DNA of 64,000 bases from assembly GCA_020832235.1 (NCBI GenBank), contig JAFIEZ010000017.1, positions 41,757 to 105,756 on the forward strand, read 5' to 3'. The DNA comes from Bacteroidota bacterium (GTDB lineage Bacteria; Bacteroidota; Rhodothermia; Balneolales; HLUCCA01). The position numbers were made by a program, and so were the translations under genes. The notes beneath the pieces were generated by a model. It made no database searches and had not been told where the DNA came from. It was given only the letters and a program-made list of their open reading frames with translations. Of this stretch, positions 26,808 through 36,371 are shown piece after piece; position 1 is the stretch's first letter; every line of letters begins with the position of its first letter.

Positions 26808-27162
26808 AAAGCTAAATTGCGGTTTAAGGTGAATCGGGTGAATTGGGTGAATTGGGTGAATTGGGTGAATTGGGTGAATTGGGTGAATTGGGTGAAAATA
26901 TTGCTTAAAATCCGAAAATAACGGAGCGTACCACCAGATTTAATGAAAATATAATATTCTGATGTTTCTCCGCTATAAATCAGCGTGTCTGAATTACAAA
27001 ACGAAATACGCTTAGAGAATTAACGGTGGTTACATAGCTAACACCGGTCACCGGATTGTCAGGTTGAAAATATACCCCGACAACCTTCATTAAAACCTAT
27101 GAACATGTATTCGCGCACGCTTACCCCATAAGCTGTGGGCTGAATGCCTCAAAAAAGTAGAC
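26808..27162. other. 355 bp intergenic region with a 9 bp tandem repeat
   Basis: Between the divergent propeller-lipoprotein and barrel genes. It holds the GGGTGAATT repeat near its left end. The rest is AT-rich with no reading frame, RNA gene or clear promoter that I can recognise. Confidence 0.7.
26827..26898. repeat. 9 bp tandem repeat, unit GGGTGAATT
   Basis: Six perfect units (26836-26889) flanked by one variant unit on each side. The array ends 20 bp before the start codon of the leftward lipoprotein gene, that is, in its 5' leader or promoter. Near-perfect identity between units suggests recent copy-number change. Confidence 0.9.
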
Positions 27163-27684
27163 ATGCACAGACTTAATCATTTTCTCTTAGCCGTACTGTT
27201 ACTAGTTACATTTAACAGCCTTACCCAGGCACAGTCGCAAGAGGGCGATATATCCGTTGGCATTGGTCTTGCCTACGGTTTCGACCTCGAAGAACCTGCC
27301 ATCGGACTCGGTGGAGTGTATACCATAAACGAGCAGTTTCGCGCCGCTGTCGACCTGCACTACTACCTCATCGCCAGTGAAAATTTCGGTGGAGTTGACA
27401 TCGACTATAATGTGTGGGAGTTAAACATGAATGCCCATTATATGTTCGTGAACGACGAAACAAAAACCCTGTATGCCCTCGGAGGTATCAACTATTTCCG
27501 TATTAAAGTGAGCGCCAGTGAGGGTGCGTTCAATATAAGCGAGAGCGACTCTGAGGTTGGATTGAATCTTGGAGGTGGGGCCGAATACAATCTGGGCAAT
27601 TTCAGATTGTATGGAGAGCTGAAATTCAGTCTGGGCGACGCCAGTCAGATGTTTCTTGGCGCCGGTGTGCGTTTTGGAATTTGA
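27163..27684 (+). CDS. small outer-membrane beta-barrel protein
   Basis: 173 aa with a signal peptide (FLLAVLLLVTFNSLTQAQ) and eight alternating strands of an OmpA/OmpX-like barrel, ending in GAGVRFGI. Blocks such as ISVGIGLAYGF, LYALGGINYFRI and GLNLGGGAEYNLG are typical of 'outer membrane protein beta-barrel domain' proteins. The function is unknown; such barrels often stabilise the membrane or bind surface ligands. Its 3' end overlaps a leftward reading frame by 40 bp. Confidence 0.82.
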   Translation: MHRLNHFLLAVLLLVTFNSLTQAQSQEGDISVGIGLAYGFDLEEPAIGLGGVYTINEQFRAAVDLHYYLIASENFGGVDIDYNVWELNMNAHYMFVNDETKTLYALGGINYFRIKVSASEGAFNISESDSEVGLNLGGGAEYNLGNFRLYGELKFSLGDASQMFLGAGVRFGI

Positions 27685-28127
27685 TGGCCGTTCAAAATCT
27701 GATATGCCATTCGCGTTGCAATCGTCATTTCCCAATTGAACGATAGAACAGGGAGGCGCCATCGCTCATGAATGGTGCCTCCTCCCTCCTCGAACATGAA
27801 GTGCCAGACGTACTGCACGTTGGCATACCACTTGGACTTTTCATCGTCGATGAATGGCGCAGACAGGTTTACATCCGAGCCGATTAGGATAAGCTGGTAG
27901 ATGAAATCGAGGGCGTAGGTAGATAGTTCGACATATTCGTTGTAGTCCAGATACATACGTCCGAACGACATGTAATAACTGGGAACAGTCACATCGCGGC
28001 TTACACCGGTTTCGGGTCCACGTAAGGTAAAATACGGATTGGTCAGGGATTGCGTTGAAACCCGATATCCCACAAACAAAAAAGGGGAGGCGAGTGTAGG
28101 TTGCATCACATCATCTCCCCAGCGCAT
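27645..28127 (-). CDS. uncharacterised protein or barrel fragment
   Basis: 160 aa with protein-like composition but no family I recognise. It lacks a signal peptide, yet strands such as SPFLFVGYRVSTQS, YYMSFGRMYLDYNEYVELS and KWYANVQYVWHFMFE look like membrane-barrel strands. The open frame continues upstream of the ATG (LNNRFSIYMRWGDD) until a stop inside the end of the secreted phospholipase-D-like gene, 16 bp before it. It may therefore be the 3' remnant of a larger outer-membrane gene cut by rearrangement. A strong hairpin inside it (about 27750-27783) could instead be a terminator for the convergent barrel gene. Confidence 0.45.
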   Translation of the reverse strand: MRWGDDVMQPTLASPFLFVGYRVSTQSLTNPYFTLRGPETGVSRDVTVPSYYMSFGRMYLDYNEYVELSTYALDFIYQLILIGSDVNLSAPFIDDEKSKWYANVQYVWHFMFEEGGGTIHERWRLPVLSFNWEMTIATRMAYQILNGHQIPKRTPAPRNI

Positions 28128-28143
28128 ATAAATCGAGAATCTA

Positions 28144-31100
28144 TTATTTAATCAGCATCATCTTACGTGTTAACACTGTGTTTCCGGCCTGCAGGCGATA
28201 CACATACACGCCACTGGAAAGGTTGGCTCCATCAAAACGAACCTCATGCACACCAACCTGCATCGCACCATCAACCAACACCGCAATACGCTGGCCCAGC
28301 ACATCATATACTTCTAGACGAATCTGGTCGCTCACCGGCAACTCAAATCGAATGGATGTTGATGGATTAAATGGATTCGGATAGTTCTGCGACAAAACCA
28401 CTTCACCTGGCAAATCTGCACTCACGCTAAAATCTGTAGTCGTGAAGCTGCCTGTCCCACCCGACTCAATATAGCGGGCCGCAAATTCCTGCAAAAACTC
28501 GTTGGCAACGCGCTCACTGTGGATGATAACCGTGTTCTCATCATTTCGGGTATTGGCATTGTTCGACCAGTTATGCGATCCGGTAATCACCTTAGAATTA
28601 GACGTCGTATTCTCTCCGTCGATAATGGCATACTTATGGTGCAGCAGCCCATTGGTGCGTGGAAACGCCAGTACGTCGGCCCAGGATGCCAAATACTCGA
28701 ACTCTGTAGCACTGAAACCCGATACATCTCCAACGCTGCCACGAACCGTTACACCCTGATTATGTCGTGCACGAATGGTGTTGGATATAGACCGGCGGGT
28801 AATGAGATTGAGGCCCAGGTCAATATTTTCCTGTGCAGTGGTTAGCGTTCTGTTGATTTGCGCTTCGGTATTGGCCTGTGGACTAAAATAAAGCTCTACC
28901 ATGACGCTGTCGGGTCCGACCCAGAATACCGATGGATTCACGACTTCTTTATTGGCACTGAAACGGGCCGTAGCCGCTGTGAATGGTCCACCTGATTCGC
29001 CACCCCACATCTGGTCAAATTCCAGCGTATAGGCGCGGGCCATTGCCTGATCTTGAAAATGAACCATATTCTGCTGCTGATTGAATGTTCCATCGTCGGT
29101 TGCATTCCAGGAGCTGGTTACAACCCACGAATTCGCCGGATCTTCAGCATCAAACACACCAAACTTATTGTGATGTTGTTCACTTCCCAGGCTCTGGGTT
29201 ATAGGAACACCCGCATTTTGAATCTTGGTAAAAACATCATTCTGATTACCGGTATGGCCGGATGTAATAACCCGTACCATCAGTTCCCGGTTATTGAATG
29301 CATCAATAACCGCGTCAGCAACCTGGTCGCCAACGTTACCGCTCAAACTATAAAAGGCCAGATCAACACTCTGTCTCGCACCTTGAATTCGGTCAATCAG
29401 CTGCTGAGCAAAGTTTACATTTTGGTCTGCCAGGCGTGTTGTAGCTATGGTATGATTTACGGGTTTGTTGAAAAACACGTTAATCTGGCCAGTGGATGTC
29501 GATGGTGATGCCGTTGAACTGATATAAACGGAGGTAAAAGAGGTATCCGCATCGGCTGCTGATCGCAGTTGCACGCGATACGTAGTTGCCGGCTGTAATC
29601 CCGAAATCGTCACATTGTGGGCAGTAGTACGCTGCTCAGAAGATACATTACCCAACTCCAGTCCACTGGTTCTGCCAAAGCGTACCTCCGAATGTGCGGG
29701 CATTTCCGTTTCCCAGGCAAATGTGATGGAGGTTGGTGTTGAATGATATTCAAATGGTGGGGCACTGGTTATAACCGGACCGTCTATTACTTCGCGAATG
29801 TCATTGCGAAAACGAGGTATCAGCTGAAAGGTTTGATTAAATCGGCTGGCTACACCGGTAACATTAACCTGACCTAATGGAATAGAGCTTCCTGCGATGT
29901 TGGCAAAGTTATCGACTCGTACCTGACCACTTCCTCCCACTCCATCAACGGTGTAATTCGTCCCACCCGAAAAGAGTCCATCAGCACGGAATGAGAGTGA
30001 ATCTATTCGAATTAGCTCCGACTCATACGCACCGGAGTTCAGCTGTGCCAGCGTGATTTTGCGGGGTTCAATTTCGCGTGCTGACTCTGGGAAAACCTCA
30101 AAATCGGTGTGCTGAACAATTTGTATGAGGCCATTAAATTCACCCAGTCGACCGGTTACTACAATGGAATCGCCGATTTCAGCGCCTACCGTGAAGCTCT
30201 GGCGCATGATGGGATCAGAGTACCAGGCTATAGCCGCCGTATCGTCTTGAAAATAAACCGGACCAGCAAACTGGTCGGATACCGTTACCCATCCTGTTAC
30301 CGTCACCAGTGTGCCTTGCGGAAGCGTTCGGGCTTCACTCAGAGGCGTAACCTCGGTTACGTCCAGCAATTCGGCAGCTACATGAACCCGAAAGGTATCG
30401 GCCGCGGCATTATTACTCACTATTGATAGGGTACCACTGTACAATCCCGGAGTAGTACCATTAAACTGCAAGCTAACGGAAGTACGTTCGAGCGACTGCA
30501 GGGAAAAAGGCGCAAATCCACTCAGTGAAAACCCATCACCTGTAACCAGAATATCTGAAACATCCAGCAGGTCTTCCCCAACGCTCCTGATTTGTACGGG
30601 AACGGTGATAGGATCGGTTAAGACACCAAAATCAACGGTACTGCCATCTAATACAACATCCTCACCAATACTTACCTCCATAACCGTTCCTTCCGAAACA
30701 GCAATAGCATCTGTAATGCGAATATCGTCTATGTTTATGCGGTTACCTGCCGTTTTGGTAAAACGAACCCGAACATTTCCCGACTCATTTACATCCAGAC
30801 TATACTCGCGGGCTTCTCCGGTAAGGCTAATGGGGCCACCTATATTCGACCATGTGGTACCTCCATCCATGGATATGGCAACCTGAACGGCACCGCCCGA
30901 ATCGTTACCAAAATTAGCTGCCAGAAAACTAATTTCACCGGCACCGGTAGATTTGTCGAACTGCATTTCAATTGCGTTGCGCACGCGGGCTGCGCGAGAA
31001 CCATTCTTTTTATCGGTTTCAAGAGTACCCACAAGTGCATCTCTGAACAACCATTCCCCGGTATCACCGTTTACCGGTCCGTCGGCATAACTACCTTTGG

Positions 31101-31194
31101 TTGCGTTTTCAAAGGTTTCAAGAAATTGAGCTTGTGCCATTAGCGGCGTGAAGGCCATCAGGGCCAGAAAGAGTGCAGATCGTAATAAAAACAT
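28144..31194 (-). CDS. T9SS-secreted phospholipase-D-like protein (multi-domain)
   Basis: 1016 aa from the ATG at 31194, which opens the signal FLLRSALFLALMAFTPLMAQA. Domains in order: a jelly-roll/MAM-like module (~20-165), a HYDIN/ASPM-type sandwich (~185-285), an OB-fold-like module (TLVTVTGWVTVSDQFAGPVY, ~300-380) of the kind found in secreted nucleases, a fibronectin III module (~480-565), and a PLD-superfamily catalytic region (~570-910) with two HxK motifs: SEQHHNKFGVFD and LLHHKYAIIDGEN followed by ITGSHNWSNNANTRNDEN. It ends in a T9SS sorting domain (NYPNPFNPSTSIRFELP ... MMLIK). The paired HxK half-sites suggest an extracellular nuclease or phospholipase; the OB module favours nucleic acid. 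Both half-sites look intact. Confidence 0.88.
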   Translation of the reverse strand: MFLLRSALFLALMAFTPLMAQAQFLETFENATKGSYADGPVNGDTGEWLFRDALVGTLETDKKNGSRAARVRNAIEMQFDKSTGAGEISFLAANFGNDSGGAVQVAISMDGGTTWSNIGGPISLTGEAREYSLDVNESGNVRVRFTKTAGNRINIDDIRITDAIAVSEGTVMEVSIGEDVVLDGSTVDFGVLTDPITVPVQIRSVGEDLLDVSDILVTGDGFSLSGFAPFSLQSLERTSVSLQFNGTTPGLYSGTLSIVSNNAAADTFRVHVAAELLDVTEVTPLSEARTLPQGTLVTVTGWVTVSDQFAGPVYFQDDTAAIAWYSDPIMRQSFTVGAEIGDSIVVTGRLGEFNGLIQIVQHTDFEVFPESAREIEPRKITLAQLNSGAYESELIRIDSLSFRADGLFSGGTNYTVDGVGGSGQVRVDNFANIAGSSIPLGQVNVTGVASRFNQTFQLIPRFRNDIREVIDGPVITSAPPFEYHSTPTSITFAWETEMPAHSEVRFGRTSGLELGNVSSEQRTTAHNVTISGLQPATTYRVQLRSAADADTSFTSVYISSTASPSTSTGQINVFFNKPVNHTIATTRLADQNVNFAQQLIDRIQGARQSVDLAFYSLSGNVGDQVADAVIDAFNNRELMVRVITSGHTGNQNDVFTKIQNAGVPITQSLGSEQHHNKFGVFDAEDPANSWVVTSSWNATDDGTFNQQQNMVHFQDQAMARAYTLEFDQMWGGESGGPFTAATARFSANKEVVNPSVFWVGPDSVMVELYFSPQANTEAQINRTLTTAQENIDLGLNLITRRSISNTIRARHNQGVTVRGSVGDVSGFSATEFEYLASWADVLAFPRTNGLLHHKYAIIDGENTTSNSKVITGSHNWSNNANTRNDENTVIIHSERVANEFLQEFAARYIESGGTGSFTTTDFSVSADLPGEVVLSQNYPNPFNPSTSIRFELPVSDQIRLEVYDVLGQRIAVLVDGAMQVGVHEVRFDGANLSSGVYVYRLQAGNTVLTRKMMLIK

Positions 31195-31540
31195 ACAGAA
31201 AAATTGATGAGATGTATGGCGTTGTAAAACCCAATTTACCTGAGTACAACTGAACACAGCCGGAAACGAAATACGAACCAGAAAAGCAGTCAGAAAACAG
31301 ATCACCGAGTTAATGAATCATCGGCTTCGATAGTAAAACACGAATCGAAACAGATAGTACAATATGCCCATAATTTTGAAGTATTGAAAGTTAAGATATG
31401 ATGAAGGTGTGCAAGTACATGGGAGAAGACATCAAAGACACACTTTTTACAACTTTCTATTTAGCATCCCCTGAAACAGACCGATAACCGAATTGAATTC
31501 AAGGTGTGTTTTGTAGCAATCTCACCCCCACGATACGTAC
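31195..31540. other. 346 bp divergent intergenic region
   Basis: Between the leftward phospholipase-D-like gene and the rightward sensor kinase. The stretch TAATTTTG at 31371-31378 fits the Bacteroidota -7 consensus, but no matching -33 element is evident. No small gene or RNA is recognised. Confidence 0.5.
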
Positions 31541-34500
31541 GTGAAAATTAAAGACTCCAATACTGTTAACTATAAGCGGCTGTTTTCGCAGGCCGAGCGT
31601 TATGCCAATATGGGCAGTTGGGAGGTAGACTTCAGCTCAGAAGAAGTCAATTGGTCAGACCAGTACTACAGAATATGTGGATTTCAGCCCAATGAAATCC
31701 GCGCAAGCATGGAAACAACCATGTCTATGGTCCACCCCGATGATGCTGCACGCGTACACACCGAATACGAAAGAGCCCGATCGGCTGGTAAACCGTTTCA
31801 TGTTGAGTTTAGATTAATTCGCGCCGACAAAGAGGTCCGCTACATCCTCGCCGAAGCGAATATCGAACGCAACTCCGACGGAGCACCCGCCCGCATGGTT
31901 GGTATTTTCATGGATATTACCGACCGAAAACAAACCCAAATCAAGCTAGAAAATCAGGAAAAACGCTACGAGGCGTTGATTCGAAACGGTTTCGATGGCG
32001 CTGCTATTCTAAAGCACGATGGTGCCATGCAGTACCTTTCGCCGGCAAGTGAACTCATCCTTGGCTGGACAGACGATGATACACTGGACATAACCCTGCT
32101 CGATATTGTACACCCGGCCGATATTGAACGATTAAACAAACATCTGCACGACGCCCTGATAAAACCCAACGATATTCTGGAGGTCGATCCATTACAGATA
32201 CGTCATAAGAATGGTTCATGGGTCAGCATTGATGGAAAATTGCAGAACCTCCTGTACATTCCTGCTGTTGATGGCATTATTTTCAACTTCCGGGATGCCG
32301 GAGAAAAAGCCAGACAGGTTGAACGACGCCAGCTCATTGAAGACATTTCTGGATTGTTCAACGACACGGCTACCTCCGTAAATGACGCGCTTAACAGTAC
32401 GCTCGATAAGCTTGCCCAAACGGGTTCGTATAAACTGCGTGAGGCATGGATGGTTGCCCCCGGCGAAAACTGTATTGAACTCAAAGCTTTTGGCGCCGAT
32501 CAGAACCACAGCAATACCTTTTATCGTGAAACCGCCAAATTCAGGCAACTACGTCCCGGCGAATGTGTAGCCGGCGCCGTATGGTCGGAAGGCAAGCGTA
32601 TGCTCGTAAACGACATCCAAACGGGCGGAAAATTCCTGCGTAGTCAGGCCACCGACACCCTGGGTGTGCACCGTGTTTGCGGTATCCCCATCCGGCACAA
32701 CGAAGAAACCATTGGTGTATTAGTGATGGGCGTTGATAGCCAAACTACGATTCCACCTCAGGACCTCGACTTCATGGAAGATGTGGGTCGAAGCGTAGGT
32801 GCTGAAATCAAACGCCGTACCGCCCAGGACGACCTGAACGATCTTTTTGAGTTGGCACCCGATCTGGTTACGCTCATAAGTGACGAAAACACCATCATAC
32901 GGATCAACCCTGCCGGTGCCCGTATGCTACAATATCCCGATGATGAGCTGAAACAATGGGATCTGGTCAACATGCTGCATCCCGACGATGCCGATACCGT
33001 AACCAGAGCCTTACAGCGCGTGAGGGAAAAAAAGGTGGATATCAGCCTTGATGCGCGGGTACTCACACGCACGGGACAGGTTCTCTGGATGGATTTCAGT
33101 ATATCGCTGTCTGCCGGAACAGGACATACATTCCTGATGGGCCGCGATATTACCCTACGCCGTCAGCTGGAATCTATGCTCGATCAAGCCAGTAAGCTTT
33201 CCAAAATTGGCGCATGGGAAATTGATGTTCGAAGCGATGAAGTCATCTGGTCGGATGTTACCCGCGATATCTTCGGCGTAGCCAAAACATTTGAGCCCAC
33301 ACTCCAAAGCTTCGTTTCTCTGGTCCGTCGTGGCATTTCACGCGGGAAGATCAAGCACGCCATAGACAAAGCGCTGAGTGAAGGAGAGCATTGGGACATC
33401 GAGCTGGAGATTGTAACCGGTGTTGGTCATGTGAAATGGATACGCCTTATTGGTGAAACGGAATCCATTGAAGGCGAAGTCGTTCGTCTGTACGGAAGCG
33501 TACAAGACATTCATGAACGCAAAATAGCCCAGTTAACCGCCGAGGAAGTCAGCGAAGAAAAAGATCTTATTTTAAGCAGCATTTCAGATGCCTTTTATGC
33601 GCTCGATGAAGAGTGGAAATTCAGCTATGTAAACCATAAAGCCGAAGAAATATTCGGGCGATCTGCCAGCTTCCTCAAGCAAAAAACGATATGGGACATG
33701 CCCGGCCATCACAACAATCCTTCCCTTATTCCTGTGATGGAGTACGTACACAAAAACCGTGTACCACGAACGGCCGAATATTTTGATGATAAATTGGAAG
33801 CCTGGTTCGAACTCAGCATCTATCCCTATGGCAAAGGGGTTTCGGTATATTTCCGTGATGTGACCAAGCGACGGCAAGCTGAGGCAGAATTGCACGACCT
33901 CACAGTTAAGCTGGAAGAACGGGCCCGTGAAATGGCCTTGTCCAACGCCGAACTCGAACAATTCGCTTTCGTAGCTTCTCACGATTTACAAGAACCGCTC
34001 AGGATGATTACCGGGTTTATGGATCGCCTGGAGAAACGCTATGGAGGCATGCTGGACGACCGCGGCAAACGGTATATACACTTTGCTACGGATGCGGCCA
34101 AACGTATGCGTGAAATCATCCTGGATCTGCTCGAATTCTCAAGAATCGACCGTGAAGAAACCGTTTCAGAGCAATTTGATGTGCAAGATCTGCTAGACGA
34201 CATCATCACCGGGAACAGACGTCACATCAGCGATACCAATACCTTTATTGAATACGAGCGTATGCCGCTAATTACGGCGCATAAAGACGGAGTTTACAGG
34301 GTATTTCAGTGTCTCATCAATAATGCCATCAAATATGCGCACAAAGATGGACCTACACCACGTATTACCATCACTGGCAGCCAGAGTGAAACGCACTGGC
34401 AGTTCTCGGTAACCGATAACGGCATTGGCATAAAAGAAAAACATTTTGAGGAAATCTTTGTTCTGTTCCGCCGGCTGCACAGTAAAGACGATTACGTTGG

Positions 34501-34639
34501 ATCGGGAATGGGACTGCCGATAGCCAAGAAGATTGTGACAAACCACGGCGGAAAAATTTGGGTGGAGTCGAAACTCGGGTCGGGCAGCACCTTCCATTTC
34601 ACTATTGCTAAATCAGGAATACCCAGCAGCACCTTATGA
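31541..34639 (+). CDS. multi-PAS/GAF sensor histidine kinase
   Basis: 1032 aa soluble kinase with no membrane segment. Domains in order: PAS (~10-130), PAS (~135-255), GAF (~265-415), PAS (~425-540), PAS_3-like (~545-665), PAS (~670-785), coiled coil, HisKA with phospho-acceptor His814 in VASHDLQEPLR, and HATPase_c with N-box INNAIKYAHKDG, G1 VTDNGIGI and G2 GSGMGLPIAKKI. The long row of PAS/GAF modules suggests integration of redox, oxygen or small-ligand signals in the cytoplasm. GTG at 31541 is the first start before the first PAS domain. It overlaps the REC-PAS gene downstream by 4 bp (ATGA), so the two form one signalling unit. Confidence 0.93.
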   Translation: MKIKDSNTVNYKRLFSQAERYANMGSWEVDFSSEEVNWSDQYYRICGFQPNEIRASMETTMSMVHPDDAARVHTEYERARSAGKPFHVEFRLIRADKEVRYILAEANIERNSDGAPARMVGIFMDITDRKQTQIKLENQEKRYEALIRNGFDGAAILKHDGAMQYLSPASELILGWTDDDTLDITLLDIVHPADIERLNKHLHDALIKPNDILEVDPLQIRHKNGSWVSIDGKLQNLLYIPAVDGIIFNFRDAGEKARQVERRQLIEDISGLFNDTATSVNDALNSTLDKLAQTGSYKLREAWMVAPGENCIELKAFGADQNHSNTFYRETAKFRQLRPGECVAGAVWSEGKRMLVNDIQTGGKFLRSQATDTLGVHRVCGIPIRHNEETIGVLVMGVDSQTTIPPQDLDFMEDVGRSVGAEIKRRTAQDDLNDLFELAPDLVTLISDENTIIRINPAGARMLQYPDDELKQWDLVNMLHPDDADTVTRALQRVREKKVDISLDARVLTRTGQVLWMDFSISLSAGTGHTFLMGRDITLRRQLESMLDQASKLSKIGAWEIDVRSDEVIWSDVTRDIFGVAKTFEPTLQSFVSLVRRGISRGKIKHAIDKALSEGEHWDIELEIVTGVGHVKWIRLIGETESIEGEVVRLYGSVQDIHERKIAQLTAEEVSEEKDLILSSISDAFYALDEEWKFSYVNHKAEEIFGRSASFLKQKTIWDMPGHHNNPSLIPVMEYVHKNRVPRTAEYFDDKLEAWFELSIYPYGKGVSVYFRDVTKRRQAEAELHDLTVKLEERAREMALSNAELEQFAFVASHDLQEPLRMITGFMDRLEKRYGGMLDDRGKRYIHFATDAAKRMREIILDLLEFSRIDREETVSEQFDVQDLLDDIITGNRRHISDTNTFIEYERMPLITAHKDGVYRVFQCLINNAIKYAHKDGPTPRITITGSQSETHWQFSVTDNGIGIKEKHFEEIFVLFRRLHSKDDYVGSGMGLPIAKKIVTNHGGKIWVESKLGSGSTFHFTIAKSGIPSSTL

Positions 34640-35646
34640 AACCGGAACACAAACAATATGAAATCCTGGTCGCAGAGTCCAACATGGGTGATTTCATCTT
34701 GATTGAAGAGTACATCGAAGACGAGTTCCGTTCGTATAACCTCACCCACGCTGGGAACACAGAAAAAATACTCGAATACTTCGATTCTACCCCTGTTCAC
34801 CCCGATGTAGTGCTGCTCGATATCACCATGAACGGAAAAAACTATAGCGAATGGGTAGAACGTATCATAAATCTGGCTGAACCGGCGCCTGTCCTCCTAT
34901 TAACCGGATATACGCATATACCGATATGCGTATCTATGCTACAGGTGGGAGCCAGTGATTACTTGCTCAAGGATGAACTCACCGAAAACATTCTAGAGAA
35001 GAGCATCGTTTTCAACATCGAACGCAAGTCCTTTGTAAACCGTATTCGGGAATCACAACAGCGATACAGCGACCTTTTCCATTTAAGTCCTCAGCCTATG
35101 TGGGTACTCGACTACGAAACCCTGCGATTCCTGGACGTAAATGAAGCCACATTGCATAATTATGGCTATACCCGCAGTGAGTTCCTCAGTATGACCATAC
35201 GCGACCTGCGCTCTGGGGAAAGTCAGACCGATACCGATGAAGAGTTACGAGGAGATTTCGACCATACCCTCGGTGAAATGCTGTTCCACACCAAACATCA
35301 GCGAAAAAATGGCGATATAATCTATGTGGAAGTACGCAGCTCGCAACTTATGGTTAACAACAAGGAAGCGCGGCTGGTACTGGCAACCGATGTAACAGAA
35401 CGCCAGGCCTATATCGGCGCTATTGAAAAGCAGAACCAGAAACTTCGCGACATCGCCTGGGTTCAATCACACGTTGTACGAGCGCCACTGGCTCGTTTAT
35501 TGGGCGTCGTGCAGATGGTACAGGAAGAAGAAGATGCACCCGAACATATTCAGAAACTTCTTAAAATCATGACGGAATCGGCCAAGGAACTGGACTCCGT
35601 AATTCACGATGTAGCTAAAAAAGCCGAACTCATCAATATGGACTAG
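34636..35646 (+). CDS. response regulator REC-PAS with a HisKA-like tail and no ATPase domain
   Basis: 336 aa. The receiver domain (1-125) has phospho-acceptor Asp62 in DVVLLDITM, Thr90 in LLLTG and Lys112 in YLLKDE. A PAS domain follows (~140-260, DLFHLSPQPMWVLDYETLRF ... VYVE-like IIYVEVRSS). The last ~65 residues form a helical hairpin with QSHVVRAPLARLLGVVQ, a recognisable H-box with His279, but the protein ends where an ATPase domain should begin. It is probably phosphorylated by the upstream kinase and could dimerise with or accept phosphate from another kinase. No DNA-binding output domain is present. Confidence 0.9.
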   Translation: MKPEHKQYEILVAESNMGDFILIEEYIEDEFRSYNLTHAGNTEKILEYFDSTPVHPDVVLLDITMNGKNYSEWVERIINLAEPAPVLLLTGYTHIPICVSMLQVGASDYLLKDELTENILEKSIVFNIERKSFVNRIRESQQRYSDLFHLSPQPMWVLDYETLRFLDVNEATLHNYGYTRSEFLSMTIRDLRSGESQTDTDEELRGDFDHTLGEMLFHTKHQRKNGDIIYVEVRSSQLMVNNKEARLVLATDVTERQAYIGAIEKQNQKLRDIAWVQSHVVRAPLARLLGVVQMVQEEEDAPEHIQKLLKIMTESAKELDSVIHDVAKKAELINMD

Positions 35647-35783
35647 CCCGGCAATGTCCAGCCAACGAGCCTCCTTACCTTGAGGTGCTTACCGATTATC
35701 TATTTCGTTTAACGTAACGTACAGCTGGAATCTACCTGTTTCAATGCTTTCTGCTTTGAATCGGGTATTTAGCAGAATTCAAT

Positions 35784-36371
35784 CTACATCAAACGCTTCA
35801 GTTCGCCGGTAGCCGTGTCATATACCAGTCCGTGTACTTCCACCGTCTGACCATTTGCCCGGGCTTTACGCACCGTGGTCGTGTTGGTAATATTGCGAAC
35901 CTGCTCAATTACATTCAACTCAACTAGCCTGTTTTCTCGCTGTTCATCATCCTGTATCGTATCCAGCTCAGGCTGATGCATACGCTTGATATCACGAATA
36001 TGCTGAATCCAATGATCTACAATGTCAGGGGCCGGTTTAGACGAACACGCCGCCTTGACGCCCCCGCAGTTGTAATGTCCTGCAACAACAATATGCGGCA
36101 CCTCAAGAACCAGTACAGAATACTCCAGCACCGATAGAAAGCTAATATCTGAATGAACAGCCTGATTGGCAATATTCCGGTGGATGAACAAAACCCCCGG
36201 CTGCGCTCCTGTGATCACGCTTGGGGGTACCCGACTGTCGCTGCATCCGATCCATAACACGGTAGGATGCTGTTCGTATGCCATCCGGTCGAAATACTGA
36301 GGGTCATCAACCTTGGCACGCACCGCCCAGTCTTTGTTATATGCCAGCAGCTCGTCGAGTGAGTCCATCAA
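35784..36371 (-). CDS. beta-class carbonic anhydrase
   Basis: 195 aa enzyme interconverting CO2 and bicarbonate. The zinc ligands and catalytic dyad are in place: Cys43, Asp45 and Arg47 in GCSDSRVPP, His99 and Cys102 in AGHYNCGGV. The RNIANQ loop is conserved. It is cytoplasmic and the last gene of a SulP-rhodanese-carbonic anhydrase operon; its start overlaps the rhodanese stop by 4 bp. SulP transporters linked to carbonic anhydrases often move bicarbonate, which suggests an inorganic-carbon role for the operon. Several carbonic anhydrases of this length are functional without extensions. Confidence 0.94.
   Translation of the reverse strand: MMDSLDELLAYNKDWAVRAKVDDPQYFDRMAYEQHPTVLWIGCSDSRVPPSVITGAQPGVLFIHRNIANQAVHSDISFLSVLEYSVLVLEVPHIVVAGHYNCGGVKAACSSKPAPDIVDHWIQHIRDIKRMHQPELDTIQDDEQRENRLVELNVIEQVRNITNTTTVRKARANGQTVEVHGLVYDTATGELKRLM

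Noticed and set aside
27750..27783. Hairpin GGAGGCGCCAT/ATGGTGCCTCC as terminator of the small barrel gene
   Set aside because: The stem is strong but no T-run follows on the plus strand, and it lies inside a plausible leftward coding frame, so it was not listed as a terminator.
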